Source: Streptomyces sp. ISL-11 (lineage in GTDB: Bacteria; Actinomycetota; Actinomycetes; Streptomycetales; Streptomycetaceae). Taken from it: a stretch of DNA of 32,483 nucleotides. The translations under genes were made by a program, and so were the position numbers. Shown here in pieces: positions 7,594 through 15,923 of the stretch. Numbering within the stretch: position 1 is the first letter of the stretch; each line of letters opens with the position of its first letter. The DNA lies in assembly GCF_018614525.1 (NCBI RefSeq), contig NZ_JAGGOL010000150.1, forward strand, positions 1 to 32,483, read 5' to 3'. The notes below the pieces were generated by a model. That model searched no databases. It saw nothing but the letters and a program-made list of their open reading frames with translations, and was not told the DNA's origin.

Positions 7594-9498
7594 ATGCCCA
7601 CGCGCCACGATATTCGTAACGTAGCCATTGTTGCCCACGTCGACCACGGCAAGACGACCATCGTCGACGCCATGCTCAAGCAGGCGGGTGCCTTCGCCGC
7701 GCACCAGCTCGAGTCCGTCGACGACCGCGTCATGGACTCGAACGACCTGGAGCGTGAGAAGGGCATCACGATCCTCGCCAAGAACACGGCGGTGAAGTAC
7801 CACCCCAAGGACGGCGGCGAGCCGATCACCATCAACATCATCGACACCCCCGGCCACGCCGACTTCGGTGGCGAGGTCGAGCGCGGTCTGTCGATGGTGG
7901 ACGCGGTCGTGCTGCTGGTCGACGCCTCCGAGGGCCCGCTGCCGCAGACCCGCTTCGTGCTCCGCAAGGCGCTCGCCAAGCGGATGCCGGTCATCCTGTG
8001 CATCAACAAGACCGACCGCCCGGACTCCCGCATCGACGAGGTCGTCAACGAGACGTACGACCTCTTCCTGGACCTGGACGCGGACGAGGACCAGATCGAG
8101 TTCCCGATCGTCTACGCCTGTGGCCGTGACGGCGTCGCCTCGCTGACCAAGCCGGAGGACGGCACCGTCCCCGCGGACAGCACCAGCCTGGAGCCGTTCT
8201 TCTCCACGATCCTGGAGCACGTCCCGGCCCCGACGTTCGAGGAGGACGCGCCGCTCCAGGCCCACGTCACCAACCTCGACGCCGACAACTTCCTCGGCCG
8301 TATCGCGCTGCTCCGCGTCGAGCAGGGCGAGCTGCGCAAGGGCCAGACCGTCACGTGGATCAAGCGTGATGGCTCGATGTCCAACGTCCGCATCACCGAG
8401 CTGATGATGACCGAGGCCCTCACCCGCAAGCCCGCCGAGGTGGCCGGTCCCGGTGACATCTGCGCCGTCGCCGGTATCCCCGACATCATGATCGGTGAGA
8501 CCCTGGCCGACCCGGAGAACCCGGTCGCCCTGCCGCTGATCACGGTCGACGAGCCCGCGATCTCCATGACCATCGGTACCAACACCTCGCCGCTGGTCGG
8601 CCGTGGCGGCACCGGCAAGGGCGCGGACGCCAAGGCCGCGGTCAAGGACCGCAAGGTCACCGCCCGCCAGGTCAAGGACCGTCTGGACCGCGAGCTGGTC
8701 GGTAACGTCTCGCTGCGCGTGCTCGACACCGAGCGCCCCGACGCGTGGGAGGTGCAGGGCCGCGGTGAGCTGGCGCTGGCCATCCTGGTCGAGCAGATGC
8801 GCCGCGAGGGCTTCGAGATGACCATCGGCAAGCCGCAGGTCGTCACCAAGCAGGTCGACGGCAAGACCTACGAGCCGGTCGAGCGCATCACCATCGACGT
8901 GCCCGAGGAGCACATGGGCGCGGTCACCCAGCTCATGGGCACCCGCAAGGGCCGGATGGACAACATGTCCAACCACGGCTCCGGCTGGGTCCGCATGGAG
9001 TTCGTCGTCCCGTCCCGCGGTCTGATCGGCTTCCGCACGGAGTTCCTCACGAACACCCGCGGCACCGGTATCGCCCACTCCATCCACGAGGGCCACGAGC
9101 CGTGGTTCGGCGAGCTCAAGACCCGTAACAACGGCTCCCTGGTCGCCGACCGCGCCGGTGCCGTCACCGCCTTCGCGATGACGAACCTCCAGGAGCGCGG
9201 CGTGCTCTTCACCGACCCGGGCACCGAGGTGTACGAGGGCATGATCGTCGGCGAGAACTCGCGCGCCGACGACATGGACGTCAACATCACCAAGGAGAAG
9301 AAGCTCACCAACATGCGCTCCTCCTCCGCCGACTCCTTCGAGGCGATCGTCCCGCCGCGCAAGCTGTCGCTGGAGCAGTCCCTGGAGTTCTGCCGCGACG
9401 ACGAGTGCGTCGAGGTGACCCCGGAGGCGGTCCGCATCCGCAAGGTCGTCCTGGACCAGAAGGAGCGCGGCCGCACCGCCTCCCGCGCCAAGCGCTGA
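7594..9498 (+). CDS. typA: Ribosome-associated translational GTPase TypA/BipA
   Basis: A 634-residue GTPase of the elongation factor family that binds the ribosome and acts in assembly and stress or low-temperature growth. G motifs: G1 AHVDHGKT at 14-21, the switch region 'DLEREKGITI' at 51-60, G3 DTPGH at 84-88 and G4 NKTD at 138-141. EF-Tu-like domain II, EF-G-like domains III and V ('EEHMGAVTQLMGTRKGRM', 'VPSRGLIGFRTEFLT') and the BipA-specific C-terminal domain with 'NNGSLVADRAGAVTAFAM' follow. The frame stays open far upstream through the preceding gene, but the true start is ATG 7594, which gives the family N-terminus and has GGGAG 13 bases before it. Codon use (many GGT, CGT, AAG) suggests high expression. 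A strong hairpin ends the unit. Confidence 0.96.
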   Translation: MPTRHDIRNVAIVAHVDHGKTTIVDAMLKQAGAFAAHQLESVDDRVMDSNDLEREKGITILAKNTAVKYHPKDGGEPITINIIDTPGHADFGGEVERGLSMVDAVVLLVDASEGPLPQTRFVLRKALAKRMPVILCINKTDRPDSRIDEVVNETYDLFLDLDADEDQIEFPIVYACGRDGVASLTKPEDGTVPADSTSLEPFFSTILEHVPAPTFEEDAPLQAHVTNLDADNFLGRIALLRVEQGELRKGQTVTWIKRDGSMSNVRITELMMTEALTRKPAEVAGPGDICAVAGIPDIMIGETLADPENPVALPLITVDEPAISMTIGTNTSPLVGRGGTGKGADAKAAVKDRKVTARQVKDRLDRELVGNVSLRVLDTERPDAWEVQGRGELALAILVEQMRREGFEMTIGKPQVVTKQVDGKTYEPVERITIDVPEEHMGAVTQLMGTRKGRMDNMSNHGSGWVRMEFVVPSRGLIGFRTEFLTNTRGTGIAHSIHEGHEPWFGELKTRNNGSLVADRAGAVTAFAMTNLQERGVLFTDPGTEVYEGMIVGENSRADDMDVNITKEKKLTNMRSSSADSFEAIVPPRKLSLEQSLEFCRDDECVEVTPEAVRIRKVVLDQKERGRTASRAKR

Positions 9499-9530
9499 CG
9501 CGAGCGGCCGGCGCCGCCGGACAGCCCACG

Positions 9531-9572
9531 AGGCCCGGAACCATCACTTTCCGCAGTGGTGGTTCCGGGCCT
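9531..9572 (+). terminator. Strong hairpin terminator after typA
   Basis: A 17-base arm at 9531-9547 (AGGCCCGGAACCATCAC) pairs with 9556-9572 with a single U-G wobble around an 8-base loop, 32 bases after the typA stop. There is no long T run, as is normal in Streptomyces. It separates typA from the first transporter operon. Confidence 0.85.
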
Positions 9573-9578
9573 TCGGCA

Positions 9579-9963
9579 TGTCCGGACGGTGCCCCCGGGC
9601 CTTCGCCGGGACGGCTGGTGCTTTATCAGAATCCGCCCGACTGCGTTCGGATACCGGACTGACAGAACCCGTTGTCGTGTTAACAGTCCGTTTCGCGGGT
9701 GTCTGTCTGTGATCACTTTGTCCGGATTTCGGACAGGTGTCGCGGATTGCTGTGACCAAAGCGAGACCCTTTAAGTGTGGTTTACAAGGCGGTCGTACTT
9801 AATAGTTGGGTTCACTGAGCTCGGGTCAACGGGTCACGCGCTGTGGGGAGCGCCGACTCACGAGCACACTCGAGGTGCCGGTTCCGTCTCCGCTGTCAGG
9901 GGTGTCAGCGTGGGGCCGGCGCCTCTCTTGTAGTGATAGTGGACTCCTGAGGAGGGCATACCC
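9579..9963 (+). promoter_or_regulatory. Long regulatory leader upstream of transporter operon 1
   Basis: This non-coding stretch is more AT-rich than its surroundings, especially 9690-9810. It contains repeated GTCCG/CGGAC half-sites: a GTCCGGAC palindrome at 9580-9587, CGGACTG at 9655-9661 opposing CAGTCCG at 9684-9690, and TGTCCG-GATTT-CGGACA at 9719-9735. GTGATCAC at 9709-9716 is a further palindrome. TTGCTG (9747-9752) and TTAAGT (9771-9776), 18 bases apart, form a weak promoter-like pair; an AT-rich patch at 9799-9806 is another candidate. A strong ribosome-binding site (GAGGAGGG) precedes ATG 9964. The size and layered symmetry suggest control by one or more regulators, whose identity I cannot assign. 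Confidence 0.5.
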
Positions 9964-11592
9964 ATGCGCGGTGCCAAGAGCGCTACCTGGGTCGCGGGTG
10001 CGATAGCAGTTGCGTTGACAGCTACGGCCTGTGGTGGCGGTGGAAGTGACAGTGAAGACAACGCGGCTGTCAACCCCGACGGCACCTACACGTACTACAA
10101 CGTAGAGCCGCAGAACCCGATCATCCCGAGCAACACCAATGAGGTCGGCGGCGGTTACATCGTCAAGAACCTCTTCCGCAGCCTCGTGGGCTTCGACGAG
10201 AAGTCGAAGCTGCGCATGGAGGCGGCCCAGAGCATCGACACCACGGACAACCAGCACTTCACGGTCAAGCTGAAGCCGGGCTGGAAGTTCCACAACGGTG
10301 AGCCGCAGACCGCGTCCTCCTTCGTGGACGCGTGGAACTGGGCGTCCAACGGCAAGAACGCCCAGCTGAACGCCTCCTGGTTCGAGCCGATCAAGGGCTA
10401 CGCCGACGTCCACCCGGAGAAGGGTGACCCGAAGGCCGAGAAGCTCGAGGGCCTGAAGGTCGTCAACGACCTCGAGTTCACCATCGAGCTGACGAAGCCT
10501 GTCTCCACCTTCAAGGAGCAGCTCTTCTACGACGTGTTCTCCCCGCTGCCCAAGGCGTTCTACAAGGACACCAAGGCGTTCGGCGAGCACCCGATCGGCA
10601 ACGGCCCGTACCAGATGGACGGGGACTGGTCGCACAAGGTCGAGTTCAAGACCAAGAAGTTCGCGGACTACAAGGGTGACGACAAGCCGAAGAACGGCGG
10701 CGTCATCTTCAAGTTCTACAACAAGGACGACGCGGCCTACAACGACCTCGTCTCCGACAAGCTCGACATCATGTACCAGGTCCCCAACTCCATGGCGGGC
10801 CAGTTCAAGAACGACCTCGGCAAGCGCGCCATCAGCCAGATGTTCGGTGGCAACACCAACATCTCCTTCCCGCTGTACGACGGCGACTGGGGCAAGCCGG
10901 AGAAGGTCAAGGTCCGTCAGGGCCTGTCCATGGCGATCGACCGCGAGACCATCGCCAAGACCGCGCTCAAGGGCAGCAAGGACGCGGCCGACGGGTACAC
11001 CCCGAAGGTCGTCGAGGGCTACCAGGCAGGCGCCTGCGGCGAGTTCTGCAAGTTCGACCCGGCCAAGGCCAAGGAGCTGATCAAGGCCGGCGGCGGCGTC
11101 CCCGGCAACAAGATCACCCTCACCTACAACGCCGACGGCGCGAACAAGGAGTGGGCCGACGCGGTCTGCAACGACATCCGCCAGAACGGCGGCGTCGAGT
11201 GTGTGACCGACCCGAAGCCGACCTTCCAGCAGGCGCGTACGGACATCACCGAGCGCCACATGAAGAGCGCGTTCCGCATGGCCTGGGTGCAGGACTTCCC
11301 GAACATCCAGAACTTCATCTCCGCGCAGTACCGGACCAAGGCCGGTGCCAACGACATGGAGTTCAGTGACAAGGCCGTCGACGAGCTGATGGACAAGGCC
11401 GACGCCTCGAAGACCATCGAGGAGTCGAACAAGCTCTACGCCGAGGCCGAGAAGAAGATCCTGACCGAGCAGATGCCCTCCATCCCGCTCTTCTTCGACC
11501 ACACGCTCGCCGGATACTCCAAGAAGGTGCAGAACGTGAAGTTCGACTCCTTCCGTCAGGCGATCTGGACCGACGTCGAGGTCAAGAAGTAA
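9964..11592 (+). CDS. Oligopeptide-binding lipoprotein of transporter 1 (candidate BldKB)
   Basis: A 542-residue family 5 solute-binding protein that captures peptides outside the membrane and delivers them to the permeases encoded next. The signal peptide (MRGAKSATWVAGAIAVALTA) ends at TAC, with C23 as the lipid-anchored Cys, followed by a Gly/Ser/Asp linker. Family motifs are 'PSNTNEVGGGYIVKNLF', 'LKPGWKFHNGEPQTASSFVDAW', 'IGNGPYQM', 'VKVRQGLSMAIDRE' and 'MPSIPLFF'. Four Cys in the distal lobe (C358, C362, C402, C413) have counterparts in the paralogue of operon 2 and could form two disulfides. It heads a five-gene operon behind a long leader. Codon use resembles highly expressed genes. From its position between typA and mshB I infer a BldKB counterpart, but the gene order differs from the bldK order I remember. 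Confidence 0.9.
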   Translation: MRGAKSATWVAGAIAVALTATACGGGGSDSEDNAAVNPDGTYTYYNVEPQNPIIPSNTNEVGGGYIVKNLFRSLVGFDEKSKLRMEAAQSIDTTDNQHFTVKLKPGWKFHNGEPQTASSFVDAWNWASNGKNAQLNASWFEPIKGYADVHPEKGDPKAEKLEGLKVVNDLEFTIELTKPVSTFKEQLFYDVFSPLPKAFYKDTKAFGEHPIGNGPYQMDGDWSHKVEFKTKKFADYKGDDKPKNGGVIFKFYNKDDAAYNDLVSDKLDIMYQVPNSMAGQFKNDLGKRAISQMFGGNTNISFPLYDGDWGKPEKVKVRQGLSMAIDRETIAKTALKGSKDAADGYTPKVVEGYQAGACGEFCKFDPAKAKELIKAGGGVPGNKITLTYNADGANKEWADAVCNDIRQNGGVECVTDPKPTFQQARTDITERHMKSAFRMAWVQDFPNIQNFISAQYRTKAGANDMEFSDKAVDELMDKADASKTIEESNKLYAEAEKKILTEQMPSIPLFFDHTLAGYSKKVQNVKFDSFRQAIWTDVEVKK

Positions 11593-11645
11593 CCGGGACA
11601 CGCTTGCAGTGACGTAAGGCCCGGCGGCCGGCGACAGGAGGAACC

Positions 11646-12572
11646 ATGGGGCGCTTTGTCGCGAGGCGACTGCTCCAGATGATCCCGGTCTTCATCGGGA
11701 CCACTTTGCTCATTTTCTTGATGGTGTATTCGCTGCCGGGCGACCCCGTCAAATCACTCTTCGGTCCCAAGGCGGCCGACCCGGCGACGGTCGCGAGACT
11801 GCGCCACCAGTACGGCCTCGACAAGTCCTTGCTCGAGCAGTACTGGAACTACATCTCCGGCCTGTTCCAGGGTGACTTCGGGCAGAGCTTCACCGGCCGG
11901 CCCGTCGCCGACCTGATGGCCGAGGCCTTCCCGGTGACCATCCGGCTGGCCCTGCTCGCCTTCGGCTTCGAGGTCGTCGTGGGCATCGCCCTCGGTGTCC
12001 TGACCGGCCTGAAGCGCGGGAAGTTCCTGGACCAGTTCGTGCTGGTGCTCACCCTGGTCGTGGTCTCGATCCCGGTCTTCGTGATCGGCTTCATCACCCA
12101 GTTCCTGCTGGGCATGAAGTGGCACATCATGACACCGACCGTCCAGGACTCGGAGAACCTCGGGCAGTTGATGGTCCCGGCGATCGTGCTCGCCGCGCTC
12201 TCGCTGGCGTACGTCACCCGCCTGACGCGCACCACCGTGGGGGAGAACCTCCGGGCCGACTACATGCGCACCGCCGTGGCCAAGGGCCTGCCGCGCCGCC
12301 GTGTGGTCGGAGTGCACCTGATGCGCAACTCCCTCATCCCTGTCGTCACGTTCCTCGGCACCGACCTCGGTCTGCTCATGGGCGGCGCCATCGTCACCGA
12401 GGGCATCTTCAACATCCAGGGTGTGGGCAACACGCTCTTCCGGTCCATCCAGACCAGTGAAGGCCCCACCGTGGTCGGCATCGTGACCGTGCTGGTTCTC
12501 GTGTACCTCGTGACCAGCCTCGTCGTCGATCTGCTGTACGCCGTCCTGGACCCGAGGATCCGTTATGCCTGA
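11646..12572 (+). CDS. Oligopeptide ABC transporter permease, OppB type (transporter 1)
   Basis: A 308-residue inner-membrane permease. The N-terminus 'GRFVARRLLQMIPVFIGTTL' runs into the first helix, followed by the OppB signature 'YSLPGDPV' and 'YGLDKSLLEQYWNYI' in the first external loop. Five more hydrophobic segments follow. The cytoplasmic coupling (EAA) loop is 'NLRADYMRTAVAKGLPRRRV' with 'GGAIVTEGIFNIQGVG' after it, and the typical end is 'DLLYAVLDPRIRYA'. ATG 11646 has AGGAGGA just upstream and lies 53 bases after the binding-protein stop. Its last 8 bases overlap the next permease (ATGCCTGA), indicating coupled translation and equal amounts of the two channel subunits. Confidence 0.93.
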   Translation: MGRFVARRLLQMIPVFIGTTLLIFLMVYSLPGDPVKSLFGPKAADPATVARLRHQYGLDKSLLEQYWNYISGLFQGDFGQSFTGRPVADLMAEAFPVTIRLALLAFGFEVVVGIALGVLTGLKRGKFLDQFVLVLTLVVVSIPVFVIGFITQFLLGMKWHIMTPTVQDSENLGQLMVPAIVLAALSLAYVTRLTRTTVGENLRADYMRTAVAKGLPRRRVVGVHLMRNSLIPVVTFLGTDLGLLMGGAIVTEGIFNIQGVGNTLFRSIQTSEGPTVVGIVTVLVLVYLVTSLVVDLLYAVLDPRIRYA

Positions 12573-13503
12573 GAAGACGCTGCCTCACGAGACCCAGACG
12601 CCCGAGGCCGTTTCCACGGCGCTCAAGGAAGGGTCCAACAAGCCCCGCAGCCTGGGCCAGGACGCCTGGCGCGAGCTGCGCGGCAGCTGGCTGTTCTGGG
12701 CCTCCGGCGTACTGCTGGTCCTCTTCATCGTCATGGCGGCGTTCCCGACGCTGTTCACCGACGTGGACCCCCGTCAGGCCGACCTGCGCGGTCACTACCT
12801 CGCCCCGCCGAACTGGTCCCACTTCTTCGAGGTCGACTGGTTCGGCTACAACGGACAGGGCCAGAGCGTCTACGCGCGTACCGTCCACGGTGCCCGCGCG
12901 TCGGTCATCGTCGGTGTCTGTGTGACCCTCGCGGTGACGGTCCTCGGCGGCTTCGTCGGCATGCTCGCCGGCTACTTCGGCGGCTTCGTCGACACCCTGC
13001 TCTCGCGCCTGACCGACATCTTCTTCGGCATCCCGCTGCTGCTCGGTGCTCTGACCCTGCTCCAGGCGTTCACGCACCGCACCGTATGGACCGTGACGCT
13101 CGGCCTGGCCACCTTCGGCTGGATGCAGATCGCGCGCGTCATGCGCGGTGCGGTCATCACGCAGAAGCAGGCGGACTTCGTCACGGCGGCCCGCGCCCTG
13201 GGTGCCGGAACCGGCCGGATCCTCTTCCGGCACATTCTGCCGAACGTCCTCGGCCCGGTGATCGTCGTCGCCACCATCGCGCTCGGCGGCTACATCTCCA
13301 CCGAGGCGACCCTGTCCTACCTCGGTATCGGTCTTCAGGACCCCGTGGTCTCCTGGGGTGTGGACATCGCCGCCGGCCAGTCCCAGCTGCGTGACGCCCC
13401 CCACGTCCTGCTCGTCCCGGCCAGCTTCCTGAGCCTGACCGTGCTCGCGTTCATCCTGCTCGGCGACGCGGTGCGCGACGCCCTCGACCCCAAGCTGCGC
13501 TGA
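12565..13503 (+). CDS. Oligopeptide ABC transporter permease, OppC type, with altered GRD motif (transporter 1)
   Basis: A 312-residue partner permease. A 40-residue cytoplasmic N-terminus precedes helix 1 (about 42-62). The large external loop ends at residues 93-104 in FGYNGQGQSVYA, where OppC proteins usually have FGTDxxGRDV; the Arg-Asp pair is absent here. The coupling loop is 'FVTAARALGAGTGRILFRHI', followed by 'GYISTEATLSYLGIGLQ' and the common end 'LGDAVRDALDPKLR'. The start overlaps the previous gene by 8 bases, and the downstream ATPase begins 11 bases after its stop. It forms the heterodimeric channel with the OppB-type subunit. The loss of GRD is shared in part with the paralogue in operon 2, which has GCDV. 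Confidence 0.93.
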   Translation: MPEKTLPHETQTPEAVSTALKEGSNKPRSLGQDAWRELRGSWLFWASGVLLVLFIVMAAFPTLFTDVDPRQADLRGHYLAPPNWSHFFEVDWFGYNGQGQSVYARTVHGARASVIVGVCVTLAVTVLGGFVGMLAGYFGGFVDTLLSRLTDIFFGIPLLLGALTLLQAFTHRTVWTVTLGLATFGWMQIARVMRGAVITQKQADFVTAARALGAGTGRILFRHILPNVLGPVIVVATIALGGYISTEATLSYLGIGLQDPVVSWGVDIAAGQSQLRDAPHVLLVPASFLSLTVLAFILLGDAVRDALDPKLR

Positions 13504-13514
13504 GGGAGGCGTAC

Positions 13515-14573
13515 GTGACCACTATGGAAAAGACCGCGAACGTCCCCGAACCCCGGGCGGCACAGGACGGCGGCACCCCGCTGCTCGAAGTCCGCGACCT
13601 GCACGTGGAGTTCCACACCCGCGACGGCGTCGCCAAGGCCGTCAACGGCGTGAACTACTCCGTCGACGCCGGCGAGACCCTCGCCGTGCTCGGCGAGTCC
13701 GGGTCCGGCAAGTCCGTGACCGCGCAGGCGATCATGGGCATCCTGGACATGCCGCCGGGCAAGATCCCGCAGGGCGAGATCCTCTTCCGCGGCCAGGACA
13801 TGCTGAAGATGTCCGCCGAGGAGCGCCGGAAGATCCGTGGCAGCAAGATCGCCATGATCTTCCAGGACGCGCTCTCCTCGCTGAACCCCGTGCTGAGCGT
13901 GGGCTATCAGCTCGGCGAGATGTACCGGGTGCACCAGGGCCTCTCCAAGAAGGAGGCCAAGGCCAAGGCCATCGATCTGATGGACCGGGTCCGCATCCCG
14001 GCCGCCGCGGCGCGGGTGAACGACTACCCGCACCAGTTCTCGGGCGGCATGCGCCAGCGCATCATGATCGCGATGGCGCTGGCCCTGGAGCCGGACCTGA
14101 TCATCGCGGACGAGCCGACCACCGCGCTCGACGTGACGGTGCAGGCCCAGGTGATGGACCTGCTGGCCGAGCTCCAGCGCGAGTACAACATGGGCCTCAT
14201 CCTCATCACCCACGACCTCGGTGTGGTGGCGGACGTCGCCGACAAGATCGCGGTGATGTACGCCGGCCGGATCGTGGAGACCGCGCCGGTGCGCGAGCTC
14301 TACAAGCGCCCGGCGCACCCGTACACCCGCGGTCTGCTGGACTCGATCCCGCGCCTGGACCAGAAGGGCCAGGAGCTCTACGCGATCAAGGGTCTGCCGC
14401 CCAACCTGCTGCACATCCCGAGCGGCTGCGCGTTCAACCCGCGCTGCCCCAAGGCGCAGGACATCTGCCGCACCGACACGCCGGCCCTGGCGCCGGTCGC
14501 CGAACAGGACGGCACGGAGCTGGCCGGCCGCGGGAGCGCCTGCCACTTCTGGAAGGAGACGATCCATGGCTGA
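13515..14573 (+). CDS. Oligopeptide ABC transporter ATPase, OppD type (transporter 1)
   Basis: A 352-residue ATP-hydrolysing subunit. Walker A is GESGSGKS at 60-67, the Q-loop Gln is 117, the ABC signature FSGGM is at 175-179, Walker B LIIADE at 195-200 and the switch His is 233. The C-terminal oligopeptide-transporter extension (from about 265, 'HPYTRGLLDSIPRLD') has four Cys, 305, 311, 318 and 343, the arrangement that holds a [4Fe-4S] cluster in characterised Opp/Dpp ATPases. I chose GTG 13515 because GAGGGAGG sits six bases before it; an in-frame ATG lies three codons later. The stop overlaps the next ATPase by 8 bases (ATGGCTGA). Confidence 0.94.
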   Translation: MTTMEKTANVPEPRAAQDGGTPLLEVRDLHVEFHTRDGVAKAVNGVNYSVDAGETLAVLGESGSGKSVTAQAIMGILDMPPGKIPQGEILFRGQDMLKMSAEERRKIRGSKIAMIFQDALSSLNPVLSVGYQLGEMYRVHQGLSKKEAKAKAIDLMDRVRIPAAAARVNDYPHQFSGGMRQRIMIAMALALEPDLIIADEPTTALDVTVQAQVMDLLAELQREYNMGLILITHDLGVVADVADKIAVMYAGRIVETAPVRELYKRPAHPYTRGLLDSIPRLDQKGQELYAIKGLPPNLLHIPSGCAFNPRCPKAQDICRTDTPALAPVAEQDGTELAGRGSACHFWKETIHG

Positions 14574-15696
14574 GGCCGCCAAGAACGACGAGGCCGTCTC
14601 CGACGTGGTGCCGTCGACCGCGGAGACCACCGCCGAGGTGGAGGCCGTCCTCGACACCCCCGGTGAGCGCGGCGAGCCGATCCTCCAGGTCCGCAACCTC
14701 GTCAAGCACTTCCCGCTGACGCAGGGGATCCTCCTGAAGAAGCAGATCGGCGCGGTCAAGGCCGTCGACGGTGTCTCCTTCGACCTCTACAAGGGCGAGA
14801 CGCTCGGCATCGTCGGTGAGTCCGGCTGTGGCAAGTCCACGGTCGCCAAGCTGCTGATGACCCTGGAGACGGCGACGGCCGGCGAGGTCTTCTACAAGGG
14901 CCAGGACATCACCAAGCTGTCCGGGCGCGCGCTGAAGGCCGTGCGCCGCAACATCCAGATGGTGTTCCAGGACCCGTACACCTCGCTCAACCCCCGGATG
15001 ACGGTCGGCGACATCATCGGCGAGCCCTTCGACATCCACCCCGAGGTGGCGCCCAAGGGCGACCGGCGCAAGCGCGTCCAGGAGCTGCTGGACGTCGTCG
15101 GTCTCAACCCGGAGTACATCAACCGCTATCCGCACCAGTTCTCGGGCGGCCAGCGGCAGCGCATCGGCATCGCGCGCGGGCTCGCGCTCAACCCCGAGAT
15201 CATCATCTGCGACGAGCCGGTCTCGGCGCTGGACGTCTCGGTGCAGGCGCAGGTCATCAACCTGATGGAGCGGCTCCAGAACGAGTTCGAGCTCTCGTAC
15301 CTCTTCATCGCGCACGACCTGTCCATCGTGCGGCACATCTCCGACCGGGTCGGCGTGATGTACCTGGGCAAGATGGCGGAGATCGGTACGGACTCGGAGA
15401 TCTACGACCACCCGACGCACCCCTACACCCAGGCGCTGCTGTCGGCCGTCCCGGTCCCGGACCCCGACGCCCGTGAGGGCCGTGACCGCATCATCCTCAC
15501 CGGTGATGTGCCGTCCCCGGCCAACCCGCCGTCCGGCTGCCGTTTCCGTACGCGCTGCTGGAAGGCGCAGGACAAGTGCGCCGAGGAGGTGCCGCTGCTG
15601 GCGGTGCCCCAGGTGTTCGCGGGCAAGGACACGCTCGCGGCGCACGAGTCGGCGTGCCACTTCGCCGAAGAGCGGGACGTCGTCCACGCGGCGTGA
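14566..15696 (+). CDS. Oligopeptide ABC transporter ATPase, OppF type (transporter 1)
   Basis: A 376-residue second ATPase, last gene of the operon. An acidic Ala/Glu/Val-rich N-terminal tail of about 35 residues precedes the ABC domain; the paralogue in operon 2 lacks it. Walker A is GESGCGKST at 84-92. 'FQDPYTSLNPRMTVGDII', signature 'FSGGQRQRIGIARGLAL', Walker B 'IIICDEPVSALDVSVQ' and 'LFIAHDLSIVRHISDRVGVMYLG' follow. The C-terminal region 'PPSGCRFRTRCWKAQDKC' with a later Cys (SACHF) is the OppF-type Cys cluster. It pairs with the OppD-type subunit to power import. It overlaps the previous gene by 8 bases and is followed by a strong terminator. Confidence 0.94.
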   Translation: MAEAAKNDEAVSDVVPSTAETTAEVEAVLDTPGERGEPILQVRNLVKHFPLTQGILLKKQIGAVKAVDGVSFDLYKGETLGIVGESGCGKSTVAKLLMTLETATAGEVFYKGQDITKLSGRALKAVRRNIQMVFQDPYTSLNPRMTVGDIIGEPFDIHPEVAPKGDRRKRVQELLDVVGLNPEYINRYPHQFSGGQRQRIGIARGLALNPEIIICDEPVSALDVSVQAQVINLMERLQNEFELSYLFIAHDLSIVRHISDRVGVMYLGKMAEIGTDSEIYDHPTHPYTQALLSAVPVPDPDAREGRDRIILTGDVPSPANPPSGCRFRTRCWKAQDKCAEEVPLLAVPQVFAGKDTLAAHESACHFAEERDVVHAA

Positions 15697-15718
15697 CGTA
15701 GCGTACGTACGTACGAAT

Positions 15719-15760
15719 CCGAAGGGGTGTCCGGGCCGGGAGGCTCGGGCACCCCTTCGG
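15719..15760 (+). terminator. Strong hairpin terminator after transporter operon 1
   Basis: 15719-15737 pairs with 15742-15760 over 19 positions (outer 11 perfect, CCGAAGGGGTG; two wobble pairs further in) around a GGGA tetraloop of GNRA type. It begins 22 bases after the ATPase stop. It should insulate operon 1 from operon 2, so the two paralogous operons are probably separate transcripts. Just before it is a short CGTA tandem repeat (15701-15714). The 163 bases that follow hold the leader of operon 2, with no clear promoter match. Confidence 0.88.
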
Positions 15761-15923
15761 CGTTCGCCGGCGCGGGGGCGTGCGGCGGTCGTGGGGGCGA
15801 TCGGGCATCCGGGCGGTTTCTCGGCCGACGTCCGCACGGTCAGCGTCCATAGAGGTGCACTGCGTCATGGTATGGGGTGTTATTTGGGCCTAAGTGATTT
15901 CCGGGACCCCGAGGAGGCACTCC

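Noticed and set aside
5422..9498. One giant 1358-codon gene ending in typA
   Set aside because: The frame merely stays open through the orphan binding-protein gene in another frame. The TypA family start at 7594 with a nearby ribosome-binding site is decisive.
9799..9837. PhoP or GlnR box upstream of operon 1
   Set aside because: The GTTCA/GGTCA motifs are spaced 14 and 8 bases apart, not the regular 11-base spacing of a Pho box, and GlnR half-sites do not match.
15701..15714. CGTA tandem repeat as a possible regulatory array
   Set aside because: Only about three units and placed between a stop codon and a terminator; most likely chance.
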